DNA of 64,000 nucleotides from Paenibacillus sp. 37 (lineage in GTDB: Bacteria; Bacillota; Bacilli; Paenibacillales; Paenibacillaceae), in contig NZ_CP043761.1 of the NCBI RefSeq assembly GCF_008386395.1, positions 5,580,001 to 5,644,000 of the forward strand. Direction: 5' to 3'. Within the stretch, counting starts at the first letter, position 1, and each line of letters starts with the position of its first letter. The position numbers were made by a program, and so were the translations under genes. The notes beneath the pieces were generated by a model, which was not told the DNA's origin, made no database searches, and saw only the letters and a program-made list of their open reading frames with translations. This document shows, in pieces, positions 19,529 through 30,214 of the stretch.

Positions 19529-20437
19529 TTATGAATACACCTTTTCACGTTCTGCCAATTGTGTGAAATCGGATGGCCAAGGATCATTCACTTCAATCAT
19601 CGCTCCGGTTAACGGATGACCAAACTTAAGCATCTCTCCGTGAAGTGCTTGTCGTCCAATGGCATCCGCTCTACCTCCATACAACGCATCACCAATAAGC
19701 GGATGTCCCGCGTAACTCAGGTGTACACGAATTTGGTGTGTTCGTCCTGTATCCAGCTTTAATCGCACAAGGGTTGCTCGTTCCCACACTTCAACGATCT
19801 CCACACGAGTAACAGCTTCCTGTCCACCTTCCGAGACTCGTCTGCGCTGCTTGTGATGTCTATCCTTACCAATCGGAGCATCAATTTTGTGGAGTTCAAG
19901 GGGGATTTGTCCACCTGCAATGGCTATATAATGGCGACCAATCTCTTTGCGACGCATCGCTTCATCCAGTTTGGCTAGAGCAAAAGCATTTTTGGCATAC
20001 AGAACAGGTCCGGTTGTATCCTCATCCAGTCGATGAACATGGCGAACGCTCGCCTGTATTCCGTTCATTTCATAATAGGAGGCAACCACATGATCCAGCG
20101 TGATGGCCTGATCGGTACGGCTTCCATCTGGATGCAGTTTCATACCTGCCGGTTTGTGCATAACCAGACAGAAATCATCCTCATACAATACATCCACATC
20201 AGCCCAGCGTGGCTCAACATCGATTGGCTGGGACGCAAAAAGGGCCAGCCGAAGCCGGTCCCCTGCAAGTTGTATTCCTTGGTTTGCTTTCAGCTGACGA
20301 AGCAGTTTCTCCGGAAACTGAAGTTCAGACAATAACCATTGCTCTGCGGCTATCGGTTTGTCCAAACTGCCTGTTACGGCTTTCCCTGGCATCAGCTCAA
20401 GCCATTCCCCGCGGCGTTTCCAACTTTTGATGGTCAT
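19529..20437 (-). CDS. RluA-family RNA pseudouridine synthase
   Basis: A 302-residue pseudouridine synthase of the RluA/RluD family, isomerising uridines in rRNA or tRNA. The catalytic motif [16 protein letters not shown] carries the essential Asp. The C-terminal half has the family blocks [40 protein letters not shown]. The N-terminal part resembles a degenerate S4-like segment (RLALFASQ). The ATG overlaps the hemL stop by 4 bp, placing it as the last gene of the heme operon, an arrangement B. subtilis does not have. Its exact RNA target cannot be read from sequence. Confidence 0.9.
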   Translation of the reverse strand: MTIKSWKRRGEWLELMPGKAVTGSLDKPIAAEQWLLSELQFPEKLLRQLKANQGIQLAGDRLRLALFASQPIDVEPRWADVDVLYEDDFCLVMHKPAGMKLHPDGSRTDQAITLDHVVASYYEMNGIQASVRHVHRLDEDTTGPVLYAKNAFALAKLDEAMRRKEIGRHYIAIAGGQIPLELHKIDAPIGKDRHHKQRRRVSEGGQEAVTRVEIVEVWERATLVRLKLDTGRTHQIRVHLSYAGHPLIGDALYGGRADAIGRQALHGEMLKFGHPLTGAMIEVNDPWPSDFTQLAEREKVYS

Positions 20438-21738
20438 AGTGATTGAAGAGCTTTACGATTCGCCTCAATCGTATCGTCAATATCCTGCTCTGTGTGCACA
20501 CCAGAGACAAACATGCCTTCGTATTGCGAAGGTGCAACACTCACACCATGATCAATCATGGCCGCAAAATAACGACGGAATTGATCCAGATTGCTTTCTT
20601 TGGCAATATCATAATTGGTTACTGGAACGGCACTGAAGAATGGACAAACCATGGAACCCACACGGTTAATGGTTATCGCAATACCCGTCTCAGCTGCATT
20701 TTTCTCGAATCCGGCTTGCAGACGTGCAGACAATGTCTCCAGACGATCATAGACCTCTGGTGTTAACAATTTGAGCGTGGTATATCCTGCTGCCATAGCC
20801 AGCGGGTTCCCACTAAGTGTACCCGCCTGATAGATCGGTCCTGTTGGAGCAATCTGTTCCATCAGATCTCGACGGCCACCATAAGCACCAACCGGGAGTC
20901 CGCCACCGATAACTTTACCCAGACAAGTCAGGTCAGGTGTAACCCCATACCGTCCCTGAGCACAGTTCAACCCTACGCGGAAACCGGTCATGACTTCGTC
21001 AAAAATAAGCAGGCTGCCATATTGGGTAGTTAAACTGCGCAGGCCTTCAAGGAAACCGGAAGCCGGAGGAACAACCCCCATGTTACCTGCTACAGGCTCC
21101 ACAATAACAGCGGCCAGTTCTTCACCATAACGTTCAAAAGCAAGCTTCACGGACTCCAGATCGTTATAAGGTACCGTAATTGTATTCACAGCTACACCTT
21201 CAGGTACACCTGGACTATCCGGTAGACCCAGTGTTGCAACACCTGACCCCGCCTTGATCAGCAAGCTGTCCGCATGTCCATGATATGATCCTTCAAACTT
21301 CAGAATTTTACTGCGTCCGGTTACCCCGCGTGCCAGTCGAATGGCACTCATCGTTGCTTCCGTACCGGAATTAACCATCCGCACGATATCAATAGAAGGC
21401 ACACGCTCACAGACCAGTTTTGCCATCTCGGTCTCCAGCAAGGTAGGCGCACCAAAGCTTGTTCCTTTGAGGGCTGTCTCACGCAAAGCTTCTACAACAT
21501 CAGGGTGAGCATGTCCCATAATGAGTGGGCCCCACGATCCCACATAGTCAATAAAAACATTGCCATCAATATCGTAGATTTTGGACCCTTCGCCGCGTTC
21601 TGCATAGATCGGAGTAAGTCCCACCGATTTGAATGCGCGTACAGGGCTGTTCACACCCCCGGGTATGTACTGCTTAGCTTCCTCAAAGGCGCTGCGTGAG
21701 CGCTCATCATTGCGTCGATTACCTTGTTGTGCAGTCAT
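20434..21738 (-). CDS. hemL: Glutamate-1-semialdehyde 2,1-aminomutase HemL
   Basis: A PLP-dependent aminomutase making 5-aminolevulinate from glutamate-1-semialdehyde, the second step of the C5 heme pathway. It is 434 residues. Signature blocks: [46 protein letters not shown], and the PLP lysine in [17 protein letters not shown]. The ATG follows GGAGGATATTC. It lies 26 bp after hemB in the operon. Confidence 0.98.
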   Translation of the reverse strand: MTAQQGNRRNDERSRSAFEEAKQYIPGGVNSPVRAFKSVGLTPIYAERGEGSKIYDIDGNVFIDYVGSWGPLIMGHAHPDVVEALRETALKGTSFGAPTLLETEMAKLVCERVPSIDIVRMVNSGTEATMSAIRLARGVTGRSKILKFEGSYHGHADSLLIKAGSGVATLGLPDSPGVPEGVAVNTITVPYNDLESVKLAFERYGEELAAVIVEPVAGNMGVVPPASGFLEGLRSLTTQYGSLLIFDEVMTGFRVGLNCAQGRYGVTPDLTCLGKVIGGGLPVGAYGGRRDLMEQIAPTGPIYQAGTLSGNPLAMAAGYTTLKLLTPEVYDRLETLSARLQAGFEKNAAETGIAITINRVGSMVCPFFSAVPVTNYDIAKESNLDQFRRYFAAMIDHGVSVAPSQYEGMFVSGVHTEQDIDDTIEANRKALQSL

Positions 21739-21764
21739 GAATATCCTCCTTAATATAATTTATT

Positions 21765-22766
21765 TTATTTCTCAGCCAACCAGCGTGAAGCGTCTTTTCC
21801 GTAGTAGGTAATGATCATATCTGCACCCGCGCGTTTCATGCTGAGCAGGATTTCCATGGCAACTTTTTTCTCATCGATCCAGCCTTGAATCGCCGCCGCC
21901 TTCACCATGGCATACTCGCCACTTACATTATAGGCAACAAGCGGAAGATCAAATTGATCCTTAATCGTGCGCATAACATCCAGATAGGAAAGGGATGGTT
22001 TTACCATCAACATGTCCGCTCCTTCGAGCACATCCGTCTCTGCTTCACGCAAGGCTTCACGCGCGTTCGCCGGGTCCATCTGATAGGACTTACGGTCTCC
22101 AAATTGTGGTGTGGAATCTGCTGCTTCACGAAATGGACCATAAAATGCGGATGCATATTTAACAGAGTAGGACATGATCGGAATATGACTGAATCCATTC
22201 TCATCCAGCCCGGCGCGGATCGCTTGTACAAATCCATCCATCATGTTGGATGGTGCAATAATGTCCGCTCCTGCTTTGGCTTGAGATACTGCCGTTTGCA
22301 CGAGTAGCTCCAGTGATTCATCATTTAATACATCTCCGCAGATGTGGCCGTCAATCTCCACGGTGTGTACCATACCGCAGTGACCGTGATCCGTGAATTC
22401 ACACAGACAAGTATCCGCAACAACCAGCAATTCCGGGTACCAGGATTTGATCAATCTCGTCGCTTCCTGCACAATGCCATTTTCAGCGAAGCCAGATGAA
22501 CCCACACTGTCCTTCGTCTCCGGAATACCGAACAATAACACGGCTGGAATTCCCAGCTCGGCAATTTCCGTTACTTCCTCCTGAAGACGATCCAACGAGA
22601 AGCGGAATACGCCAGGCATGGATTTAATTTCGGATTTTACATTTTCTCCATACGTCACATAGATCGGTTGAATAAAGTCATCCACGGTTAGATGGGTCTC
22701 TCTGACCATATTGCGAATACCTGTGGATTGGCGTAAACGGCGATGCCGTATAATTGGAAAACTCAT
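21765..22766 (-). CDS. hemB: Delta-aminolevulinic acid dehydratase HemB
   Basis: It condenses two aminolevulinate molecules to porphobilinogen. It is 333 residues from the ATG at 22766, which follows GGGAGG; a longer reading from 22838 has no RBS. A zinc-type cysteine site is visible ([14 protein letters not shown]). The two Schiff-base lysines lie in [18 protein letters not shown] and [12 protein letters not shown]. It lies between the cobA/hemD fusion and hemL. Confidence 0.97.
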   Translation of the reverse strand: MSFPIIRHRRLRQSTGIRNMVRETHLTVDDFIQPIYVTYGENVKSEIKSMPGVFRFSLDRLQEEVTEIAELGIPAVLLFGIPETKDSVGSSGFAENGIVQEATRLIKSWYPELLVVADTCLCEFTDHGHCGMVHTVEIDGHICGDVLNDESLELLVQTAVSQAKAGADIIAPSNMMDGFVQAIRAGLDENGFSHIPIMSYSVKYASAFYGPFREAADSTPQFGDRKSYQMDPANAREALREAETDVLEGADMLMVKPSLSYLDVMRTIKDQFDLPLVAYNVSGEYAMVKAAAIQGWIDEKKVAMEILLSMKRAGADMIITYYGKDASRWLAEK

Positions 22767-22868
22767 ACGTGTAAAACCTCCCTGAAAGTTAAATAGAGCA
22801 AAAAGGGAAGCGCGCTGGTATCCTATCGAATTCAGCACGCTTCATATGTTGACATGATTACATGTGTA

Positions 22869-24431
22869 TTAATTTCGAAGAGCGCCTTCTTTGGTGCCTG
22901 TCCGTTTCCAGTCGCATAGCACTGTGATCAAGCTATCCATCGTTGCTTCCTCTGCCATCAGTGTAACCTTTAGTCCAGCGGCTTCTGCCGTCTTCGCTGT
23001 AACAGGTCCGATACACGCAACCTCCACATCTTTCAATAAAGGCAGTGGATCTTGCAATCCCATACGTTTCAATATACTCATGAAATTGGTAACCGTCGAT
23101 GAACTTGTAAAGGTCACCGCATGAATACCACCTTCTTCAAGCAGCTTAAGCAGTTCGTCATCATCCTCACCAGCGAGGATCGTATCGTAGGTGATGGCTT
23201 CGGTGACTTGAAGTCCCCGTTCTCTCAACTGATCACGTAACCATGTACGTGCAAGATCACCGTGCGGGAGCAATACTCTCTGACCTTCCTTCAATTCACT
23301 TTCAAAAGCCTCAAGCATGCCTTCGGCCTGGAAAGGACCTTTGACAACCTCTGCAATGATGCCATGTTTGCGCAAAGCATCTGCTGTGGAAGGTCCTACG
23401 GCAGCAATTCTCGCTTGATGAATCGAGCGAATATCCTTGCCTTCCTGTTCCAGATGGCGGAAGAAAAACTCCACGCCGTTCACACTTGTGAAAAACACCC
23501 AGTCATAGGTATTTAAAGCACTGAAGGCGTCTTTGACACTTTGCTGCGCAGATTCACTGGACGGCATGACCGTCTCAATGACCGGAAACTCATACGGTTC
23601 GCCGCCAAGTTCCTCAATGCGATTCACCAGTTCACTCGCCTGACTGCGAGCACGGGTTACCAGAATTCGTTTGCCAAACAGCGGCAGCGCTTCTGCCCAT
23701 TTCAACTGTTCCCGCTGATTGACGACATCTCCCACCACAATAACAGCTGGTGGTTGGAAATTGGCTGCGATTACTTTCGCTTCTATATCTTCAAGGGTAC
23801 CTGTAAGGGTATCCTGTTCCGCTCGTGTTCCCCAACGAATCAGAGCTACCGGTGTTTGCGCTGGACGACCATGACGAATCAATTGTTCGCTGATATATCC
23901 AATTTTGGCAACCCCCATCATAAATACAAGTGTGCCCGTTGCATTCGTCACTTTATCCCAATGGATACTGCGATCAAGCTTGTCCGGACTCTCGTGCCCC
24001 GTAATAATAGAGATGGAAGATGCATAGTCACGATGAGTCACAGGAATTCCGGCATACGCAGGTACACTTATTGCAGCGGTAACCCCAGGTACAATCTCAA
24101 ACGGAATTCCGTTTTTGTGCAGCAAACCCGCCTCTTCGCCTACACGTCCAAAGATCGTCGGGTCGCCACCTTTAAGTCGAACTACAACCTTGCCTTCAAG
24201 CGCCAGATCAACTAACAGTTGATTGATCTCTTCCTGTTTCATCGTATGCCGATCCGGGCGTTTGCCCACGTAAATCTTGACTGCGCCGGGTTTCATTTGT
24301 TTCAACAATCTCGGACTTGCCAAACGATCATAGACTACAGCATCAGCTTTACCGATGGATTCCCACCCTTTTACCGTAATCAGCTTTGCATCCCCAGGAC
24401 CTGCCCCTACCAAAAAGACCTTTCCCACCAT
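22869..24431 (-). CDS. Fused uroporphyrinogen-III C-methyltransferase / uroporphyrinogen-III synthase
   Basis: A 520-residue fusion. The N-terminal half (about 1-245) is a SUMT/CobA methyltransferase with VGAGPGDAKLITVKG, YVGKRPDRH, RLKGGDPTIFGR and PGVTAAISVPAYAGIPVTHR; it makes precorrin-2 for siroheme or cobalamin. The C-terminal half (about 255-515) is HemD, closing the ring to uroporphyrinogen III (FTSVNGVEFFFRHL, AAVGPSTADALRKHG, FTSSSTVTNF). One polypeptide therefore sits at the branch point between heme and siroheme. The gap to hemC is 4 bp. B. subtilis has a stand-alone hemD here; the fusion occurs in other Firmicutes. Confidence 0.96.
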   Translation of the reverse strand: MVGKVFLVGAGPGDAKLITVKGWESIGKADAVVYDRLASPRLLKQMKPGAVKIYVGKRPDRHTMKQEEINQLLVDLALEGKVVVRLKGGDPTIFGRVGEEAGLLHKNGIPFEIVPGVTAAISVPAYAGIPVTHRDYASSISIITGHESPDKLDRSIHWDKVTNATGTLVFMMGVAKIGYISEQLIRHGRPAQTPVALIRWGTRAEQDTLTGTLEDIEAKVIAANFQPPAVIVVGDVVNQREQLKWAEALPLFGKRILVTRARSQASELVNRIEELGGEPYEFPVIETVMPSSESAQQSVKDAFSALNTYDWVFFTSVNGVEFFFRHLEQEGKDIRSIHQARIAAVGPSTADALRKHGIIAEVVKGPFQAEGMLEAFESELKEGQRVLLPHGDLARTWLRDQLRERGLQVTEAITYDTILAGEDDDELLKLLEEGGIHAVTFTSSSTVTNFMSILKRMGLQDPLPLLKDVEVACIGPVTAKTAEAAGLKVTLMAEEATMDSLITVLCDWKRTGTKEGALRN

Positions 24432-24435
24432 GTCT

Positions 24436-25392
24436 TCATCCCCTAACTTCTGCCAGTATCTGCTCTGCTCCCCGTTCGATCAATCTCCAAGCCACTTCTT
24501 CACCCAGACGAACCGGGTCCTTGCCGATCATAGCTTCCTTAAGAATCAGTCCACCATCCGGCGTGCCGACCATACCTGTTAATTGTAACGTGTTTTCACC
24601 ATTCAGGGAATCTGCATCTTGCTGAGGCACCCACACCGCATGAGCACCGATCGGAACCTGGCAGCCCCCATTCAATACACTGAGAAAACGGCGTTCCGCC
24701 TGTACAGGAAATGCTGTCTCGGGATCGTTATACAGCTGCAGCAAGTGCAATAGTTCCTCATCGTCTTCACGACATTCGATACCAAGCGCGCCTTGACCTA
24801 CGGCCGGAAGGCAAGCTGTTTCCGTCAGGTACTCTGTGATTCGGTCTTCCCAGCCCATACGGTACAATCCTGCAGCTGCCAGAATAATCGCATCGAATCC
24901 TTCGGTCTCCAGCTTCCGCAGACGGGAATCAATATTGCCGCGAATCGATTCCAATTGCAAATCTGGACGATAGGCCTTTAATTGACTCGACCGGCGCAGA
25001 CTGCTTGTTCCGACTCTAGCTCCTTCTGGCAGTTGATCCAGAGTAAGTCCACCATTGGAGATCAGCGCATCCCGTGGATCTGCACGACGGGGAATAGCAC
25101 CATTGATTAATCCTTCGGGTAACTCGGAGGGCATATCTTTCATGCTATGCACAGCCATATCAATGGTACGATCAAGCATCGCCTGTTCAATCTCTTTGAC
25201 AAACAGACCTTTGCCTCCCACTTTTGACAACGTTACATCCAGAATGAGATCTCCCTTGGTAACAATCTTATGTACTTCAAAGTCAAAAGCTAATCCTTCC
25301 CGCTCACAAATATCGCGTAAATCCTGAATGACATGACCTGTCTGGGTTAGCGCAAGCGCGCTCTGTCTACTTCCAACTTTAATTGTACGCAT
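24436..25392 (-). CDS. hemC: Porphobilinogen deaminase HemC
   Basis: It polymerises four porphobilinogens into hydroxymethylbilane. It is 318 residues. It starts [18 protein letters not shown]; the substrate-binding Arg region reads [12 protein letters not shown], and the dipyrromethane-cofactor cysteine lies in [13 protein letters not shown]. It is 2 bp after the sirC-type gene and 4 bp before the fusion gene, clearly within one operon. Confidence 0.97.
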   Translation of the reverse strand: MRTIKVGSRQSALALTQTGHVIQDLRDICEREGLAFDFEVHKIVTKGDLILDVTLSKVGGKGLFVKEIEQAMLDRTIDMAVHSMKDMPSELPEGLINGAIPRRADPRDALISNGGLTLDQLPEGARVGTSSLRRSSQLKAYRPDLQLESIRGNIDSRLRKLETEGFDAIILAAAGLYRMGWEDRITEYLTETACLPAVGQGALGIECREDDEELLHLLQLYNDPETAFPVQAERRFLSVLNGGCQVPIGAHAVWVPQQDADSLNGENTLQLTGMVGTPDGGLILKEAMIGKDPVRLGEEVAWRLIERGAEQILAEVRG

Positions 25393-25394
25393 AT

Positions 25395-26045
25395 CTACAC
25401 TTCCTCCTGATTACGGGATATCCAGTCCCCGATTTCTTCTTCGGTCCACCATCGAAAATGGCCTGTACGAATATCTTCTAATATGTGCATTTCAGTTAAT
25501 TGCCGAAGCAACGTACTTCTGAGACTTGAAGAAGATACGCGTGACTTCACCTCAGTCCTCATCTGGTGCAAAAACTCAAGGTACGTCTCATACTCATCCC
25601 CGAACTGTCGTTCGAGTGTGGCACGTATCTCCGCAGCTGCTGCCGGTCCCGCTCCTGCTGTGGATATCGCTATGCTTAATCTCCCACGCCTTACCACGCT
25701 TGGCGTAATAAAGCTGCTGTGCTCCGAAGACATTGCGTCATTCACCAATATGCCCGCAGCCTCCGCATCCCGAACCACAGTTGAATTGACCTCTGATTGG
25801 TCAGTCGCTGCATATACGAGAAAGGCCCCCCGCAAATCTCCATTGCGGTAGGACCGGTCTATCCATTGAATTCGGGATTCATGATGCAGTTGTTTTAATA
25901 CGCGAGTAAGCTCCGGACTAATGACCGTAATCTGTGCCTCAGCATGCAGTAATCCCTTAATTTTACGTTCGGCAACACGTCCACCACCAACCACGCAGCA
26001 CTTCTTGCCTGAAGTATTCACAAATATTGGCGTGTAACGGTCCAT
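25395..26045 (-). CDS. Precorrin-2 dehydrogenase (siroheme synthase N-domain, YlnF/SirC type)
   Basis: A 216-residue NAD-dependent enzyme oxidising precorrin-2 to sirohydrochlorin. It has a Rossmann motif ([19 protein letters not shown]), the family block [28 protein letters not shown], and the serine-rich [30 protein letters not shown]. It matches the CysG/Met8 N-terminal region only; no chelatase domain of the SirB/CbiX type is seen, although Met8-like proteins can chelate. The ATG at 26045 follows GGGAGAGTGA and overlaps nothing. Its place inside the heme operon next to a CobA-HemD fusion supports a siroheme branch here. Confidence 0.9.
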   Translation of the reverse strand: MDRYTPIFVNTSGKKCCVVGGGRVAERKIKGLLHAEAQITVISPELTRVLKQLHHESRIQWIDRSYRNGDLRGAFLVYAATDQSEVNSTVVRDAEAAGILVNDAMSSEHSSFITPSVVRRGRLSIAISTAGAGPAAAAEIRATLERQFGDEYETYLEFLHQMRTEVKSRVSSSSLRSTLLRQLTEMHILEDIRTGHFRWWTEEEIGDWISRNQEEV

Positions 26046-26050
26046 CCCCT

Positions 26051-26887
26051 TCACTCTCCCGTCCAACGATGAAACGCTGAATACGCATTGGATAAAAAAC
26101 TTATAATGACAAATCCGTACCCGATCAGTGTCCATCTTGCCATGATAATTGTAGAGAACTGTTTCCTTCTTTTGGATACGAAGTAACCCACATAGATGGC
26201 TATAGCAAGACCTGTCGCAATAACTTTGAGATCCAAGAGTAGAATCCAGCGTCTTTCCGCCACAATGGATAATACGGCAAGCATCACAGAAACGCCAAGG
26301 AGCGGTGTACCTATCAATGTAGCACCATCCATATACTTACCGATCACTTCCAGGCTTGGCAGCCGTCGCATCGTATCATTCCACTTTTTTTTCTTCAACT
26401 TACGGTGCAGGAACAGATATAACATGGCAAATACCGTAGCAACGGTTAACGCCGCAAAACCAAGATTCGCCAAGGTAATATGCATAATAAGTAATCCATG
26501 TACCGTTTGCCAGTTATGCAGTGATATCTCTCCTGCCGTAAACCACAGTCGGTTTAATACCGTAACGGAAAAACCTACAACATTCAGCAACAAAATCACA
26601 AATTCGGAACGCTGGATGCGAGTCATGACGAGAGACATCAGCACAATACTGAATGAAAATATAAACAAAAAATCAAAGGTGGTATAGATGGGGAAATGGC
26701 CTTCAGTCCACATGCGCAGTATGACATGCGTTACCTGCAATCCCCAAACAACGACAAGAAACCCTGTGCCTGTCCGCTTCGCCCCCGCATTGCGTCGAAT
26801 GCAGTCCGAGAAATAGAACAGTAGGCTCAGGGCATACATATAGATTAGAGCTTCATAAACTTGTTCAGCAAGGGTCAAGCTGCCCAC
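26051..26887 (-). CDS. hemX: HemX-type cytochrome c assembly membrane protein
   Basis: About 278 residues with eight predicted membrane segments, of the CcsA/ResC-like family. In B. subtilis HemX lowers the amount of HemA. Tryptophan- and histidine-containing blocks are visible (LYFSDCIRRN region, HGLLIMHITLANLGFAALTV). The longest start is a GTG at 26887 with AAGGCGG abutting it; a TTG three codons later (MTLAEQVYEALIYMYAL) has better spacing and looks more like the B. subtilis N-terminus. It follows hemA by 5 bp. Confidence 0.88.
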   Translation of the reverse strand: MGSLTLAEQVYEALIYMYALSLLFYFSDCIRRNAGAKRTGTGFLVVVWGLQVTHVILRMWTEGHFPIYTTFDFLFIFSFSIVLMSLVMTRIQRSEFVILLLNVVGFSVTVLNRLWFTAGEISLHNWQTVHGLLIMHITLANLGFAALTVATVFAMLYLFLHRKLKKKKWNDTMRRLPSLEVIGKYMDGATLIGTPLLGVSVMLAVLSIVAERRWILLLDLKVIATGLAIAIYVGYFVSKRRKQFSTIIMARWTLIGYGFVIISFLSNAYSAFHRWTGE

Positions 26888-26892
26888 CCGCC

Positions 26893-28278
26893 TTATACGC
26901 CTGCCGGAGCATAAGCCGGCACGGGGTCTTGCCGGTTTTCGTTAAGGTGAGCGGCTGGTTTCGCCAGAGCTGTAGCATCACTCTGACTCACTTTTTCAGC
27001 GGCCATCTCTACTGAATCTTCCAGAGCGAAAATCTGAGTAAACATGCGCAGAGCTTCATCACCTTGCTTCGTGCCTGCCATTTCCTTAATTCGATTAATC
27101 GGATCTGTCGTCATTTGGTTCACAATACTCTTGGTCAAACGACGAATGACTTTACGTTGATGTTCATCCAGCTCAGGCAGTTTATTAAACAGGCTATCCA
27201 TCGTTTCTTCATGAATGGAGACCCCTTTTTCCTGCAAAGCGCGAATAACGGGACGAACACCCAACGTTTTGAGCCAATGGTAATAATCCTCCATCTCAAG
27301 CTCAATCATTCTCTCAATCTTGGCAGCTTCCACCTTACGCATCTCCAGGTTGCTCTCCACGATTCCTTCCAGATCATCAATGTCATAGAGAAATACGTTG
27401 GATAATTCACCTATCGCCGGATCAATATCGCGTGGAACCGCAATATCAATCAGGAACAATGGACGAGATTGACGACGCTTCATGCTCTCCCGTACCACTG
27501 CTGCATCCATGACATAACGTTCAGCTCCAGTGGAACTAATTACAATATCAACTTCATTAAGTCGATCTAATGCCTGTTCCATCGTACAAGGTGTACCCCG
27601 GAATTTGGCTGCCAATTCTTCAGCTCTTGCGAGCGTGCGGTTCGCCACGATGACCTCGGATGCCCCGTTGGCATAGAGATGTTTCACGGTTAGTTCACTC
27701 ATCTTGCCAGCACCCAAAATGAGCACCTTCTTGTCTGTGAACATGCCAAAGATCCTCTTACCGAGTTCAACAGCAGCATAACTGACAGATACGGCGCTCT
27801 CCCCGATGGAAGTCTCCGAATGTGCCCGTTTGCCCAGCGTAACTGCCTGTTTGAACAGCATATTAAACCAGGTACCTGTTGATTTTTCTTCCTGTGCTTT
27901 AAGAAAAGCCTGTTTCACCTGTCCAAGTATCTGAGTCTCACCGATGACCATGGAATCCAGTCCGCAGATCACGCGGAACAAATGGCGCATGGCTTGATCA
28001 TCTTCATATATATATAAGTGTTGCGTAAATTCTTCCCGTGGTACATTAAACCATTGTTCCATGAATGTTCGAATAAAATAACCACACATGTGAAGACGGT
28101 CCACCACAACATACAACTCGGTACGGTTACATGTGGCTACGATTACACCTTCCAATACACTCTTGGTCAGCTTGAGCTGCTGCAGCGCTTCAGACAAATC
28201 CTTTTCTGCAAATGTGAATCGTTCCCTAACCTCTACAGGCGCCGTGCGATAATTCAAACCAACGACAACGATGTGCAT
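26893..28278 (-). CDS. hemA: Glutamyl-tRNA reductase HemA
   Basis: The first committed enzyme of the C5 pathway: it reduces glutamyl-tRNA to glutamate-1-semialdehyde. It is 461 residues. The catalytic Cys50 lies in VATCNRTE; also visible are GETQILGQVKQAF, the NADPH-binding ILGAGKMSELTVKHL and the C-terminal helical dimerisation region. The last 35 residues are a low-complexity Ala/Pro tail (ALAKPAAHLNENRQD) not expected to be structured. The gene heads the operon behind an extended -10 promoter. Confidence 0.97.
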   Translation of the reverse strand: MHIVVVGLNYRTAPVEVRERFTFAEKDLSEALQQLKLTKSVLEGVIVATCNRTELYVVVDRLHMCGYFIRTFMEQWFNVPREEFTQHLYIYEDDQAMRHLFRVICGLDSMVIGETQILGQVKQAFLKAQEEKSTGTWFNMLFKQAVTLGKRAHSETSIGESAVSVSYAAVELGKRIFGMFTDKKVLILGAGKMSELTVKHLYANGASEVIVANRTLARAEELAAKFRGTPCTMEQALDRLNEVDIVISSTGAERYVMDAAVVRESMKRRQSRPLFLIDIAVPRDIDPAIGELSNVFLYDIDDLEGIVESNLEMRKVEAAKIERMIELEMEDYYHWLKTLGVRPVIRALQEKGVSIHEETMDSLFNKLPELDEHQRKVIRRLTKSIVNQMTTDPINRIKEMAGTKQGDEALRMFTQIFALEDSVEMAAEKVSQSDATALAKPAAHLNENRQDPVPAYAPAGV

Positions 28279-28356
28279 TGCAAGTTCACCTGCCTAATAA
28301 ATTTCCAATCAAAGTGCTTACTGCATATGTCTATCCATTTATGATTGACATGGTTA

Positions 28357-28365
28357 ATTATATCA
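28357..28365 (-). promoter_or_regulatory. Extended -10 promoter of the hem operon
   Basis: The minus strand reads TGATATAAT, a perfect TGnTATAAT extended -10, 79 bp upstream of the hemA ATG. No good -35 hexamer is present, as is usual for such promoters. The rest of the 343-bp hemA-speD gap holds only the speD terminator. Confidence 0.6.
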
Positions 28366-28521
28366 CACATCATAGCCGTGACCGGGTCATTTTTATGAAA
28401 TGTTTATGAAATCACCATGTTCATCATCATATGCACTGTCATTTATTGTAGTGTCTCACCAAAGTTCACCGTTATGCGTTAAAAAGTGTCGATTATGAAT
28501 ATTCATAACGATACGCATATT

Positions 28522-28557
28522 AAAACAAATAGCCATGGAATTATTCCATGACTATTT
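28522..28557 (-). terminator. Terminator after speD
   Basis: On the minus strand AAATAGTCATGGAAT pairs with ATTCCATGGCTATTT (one mismatch) and is followed by GTTTTAAT. It lies 65 bp past the speD stop and upstream of the hem promoter. Confidence 0.75.
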
Positions 28558-28621
28558 AGAGTTTGGGAGGTTATGTGTCCATCCCGATATGTGAACATTG
28601 TATATGCAATATACTTTTTAT

Positions 28622-29023
28622 TTAAACCCGTTCAGTCTGGTTGTTCATCTCTGGTGTTTCAACTTGCAATTCGCCCAATCCACGTACCAACTTTTTTGCA
28701 TACGTTTTTTCAGGCTTTAATACGGATACCAGGTAGTCAATAGCAAGCTGTGGATCTACGGTCTCCCCACAAGTGTAACAATCTATTGCTGCAAAACCTC
28801 TCTCAGGATACGTATGAATGGAGAGATGGCTCTCAGACAATAGTACAAGTACGGTCGCTCCCTGTGGATCAAACTGCTTGGATTGTACGGACATCACTGT
28901 CGCGCCACATGCCTCCGCTGCTTCAACCATTTGGGCTTCCAGATACTCTGCATTGTTCAGTAGATTAAAGTCGACACCCCAAGTATCAACAGCAACGTGT
29001 CTTCCGAAAGTTGAATATTCCAT
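28622..29023 (-). CDS. speD: S-adenosylmethionine decarboxylase proenzyme SpeD
   Basis: A pyruvoyl-dependent enzyme that decarboxylates S-adenosylmethionine to supply aminopropyl groups for spermidine. It is 133 residues, the small bacterial form. The self-cleavage site is visible as SESHLSIHTYPE, with Glu64-Ser65 expected to split so that Ser65 becomes the pyruvoyl group; CYTCGE with the conserved Cys follows. The start follows AGGAAGGGGGAA. It is monocistronic here, between hemA and an unassigned gene. Confidence 0.95.
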   Translation of the reverse strand: MEYSTFGRHVAVDTWGVDFNLLNNAEYLEAQMVEAAEACGATVMSVQSKQFDPQGATVLVLLSESHLSIHTYPERGFAAIDCYTCGETVDPQLAIDYLVSVLKPEKTYAKKLVRGLGELQVETPEMNNQTERV

Positions 29024-29359
29024 CCTTCGGTTCCCCCTTCCTAGGAATAAAATGTTTGAAGAATTTCATCCGCTAGGACCTACGTCATTCACTTCCCGAG
29101 GGAAAAATCTCTCGCAACATATAATGTCCTGAGTGAATCCTGGTTCCTATATTGTTTTCAACGAGATTAAAAATAACATTGAATCAGAGTGAAATCAACC
29201 CTTTTCCAGAAGATTGTAAAATAAATATTTTCAATTCGGCATATTCGATCTCACATCAAAAAATCCCCCTGAAAACCTCCACATTGGCGAGTGCCACTGC
29301 CCGGAAGATACAAGGGAATTCATTATATACATATACGTTTATAAACATAAAATTTTAAG
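29024..29359. other. A+T-rich intergenic region upstream of speD
   Basis: About 335 bp with no supported gene. It should carry the speD promoter and 5'UTR. I found no promoter pair or structured leader that I would defend. Confidence 0.4.
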
Positions 29360-29947
29360 CTAATAAGCTTCAAGCTCAAACAACCGTTTTTGATGGCGAG
29401 CAAGGGTCTCATCAATCTGATGGAGCTGATCAGCAGTCGCATCTTTTCTAGTGTCCAGCAGTGAATCGATCTCGGCATACACACGGTTGATTTCGCGTTC
29501 TACATCTCTGGCCTGGAACAGATGTTGCAATTCAAGCAACGTATTTTTGTATTCATAGATCACTCGGGTGTTCTCCCCGGTCTTCTCCACAATTTTGCGG
29601 ACAGTGCCTTGCGCATAAACATACGTCATGGTGAACCCTTTATAGATCCGATGAACGACCCCGTCACCTTTAAAAGTCACAAAGAGCTTCCGGACAACGT
29701 TGGTCAGATGCAGATTCACCAGCCGGCAAGATAACTCACAGATATAAAACCCTTCTATGCGGTCAAAAGGGAAATGCACTTCTTCTCCACTTACATCTCC
29801 CAGCACAACCTCCTGACAACCATTGTCCAACACCTTAACCCGGTGATGAAGCCTGCCGTCTTCTGTCATGCGCAAAAACTGATGCATCTGGGGTTCTGAC
29901 AATTTTATAGTGGCCTTCACATACTCTGTGGCTAACCGCTGAGCCAT
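29360..29947 (-). CDS. Unassigned conserved-looking protein, 195 aa
   Basis: I cannot assign a function. The first about 125 residues look like a compact alpha/beta domain rich in Val, His and Arg (MHQFLRMTEDGRLHHRVKVLDNG, VVLGDVSGEEVHFPFDRIEGFYICEL). The last about 55 residues look like a coiled coil (ARDVEREINRVYAEIDSLL onwards). No signal peptide or membrane segment. The ATG follows GAGGGATTTGT, and codon use looks like the neighbours. It lies between engB and speD, separated from both by non-coding DNA, so it is probably its own transcription unit. Confidence 0.8.
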   Translation of the reverse strand: MAQRLATEYVKATIKLSEPQMHQFLRMTEDGRLHHRVKVLDNGCQEVVLGDVSGEEVHFPFDRIEGFYICELSCRLVNLHLTNVVRKLFVTFKGDGVVHRIYKGFTMTYVYAQGTVRKIVEKTGENTRVIYEYKNTLLELQHLFQARDVEREINRVYAEIDSLLDTRKDATADQLHQIDETLARHQKRLFELEAY

Positions 29948-30005
29948 ACAAATCCCTCAATTCTTTCCCGATTGTTTTGCCTTCCTGCACATGTAGCAGT
30001 TATCT

Positions 30006-30040
30006 CAAAATTCTTCAGGCCGGCATGGCCGGTAATTTTG
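30006..30040 (-). terminator. Possible terminator after engB
   Basis: CAAAATT pairs with AATTTTG around an inner CCGGCC/GGCCGG hairpin with ATG loop. There is no long T-run after it on the minus strand, so this is tentative. Confidence 0.35.
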
Positions 30041-30214
30041 GTACTGTTGGCAATATGCACCTATGCTCATTATACACTACCCTAACGTTATTTTTCTCCA
30101 GACCCAGATGATGAATTCTCACGAAATTCCATAAAAAACCGGATTAATCTGGATCTCATCAAAGATTCACTTAGCATGCTCACTTTCCTGCACTAAAACG
30201 ATATACTATCTCGG

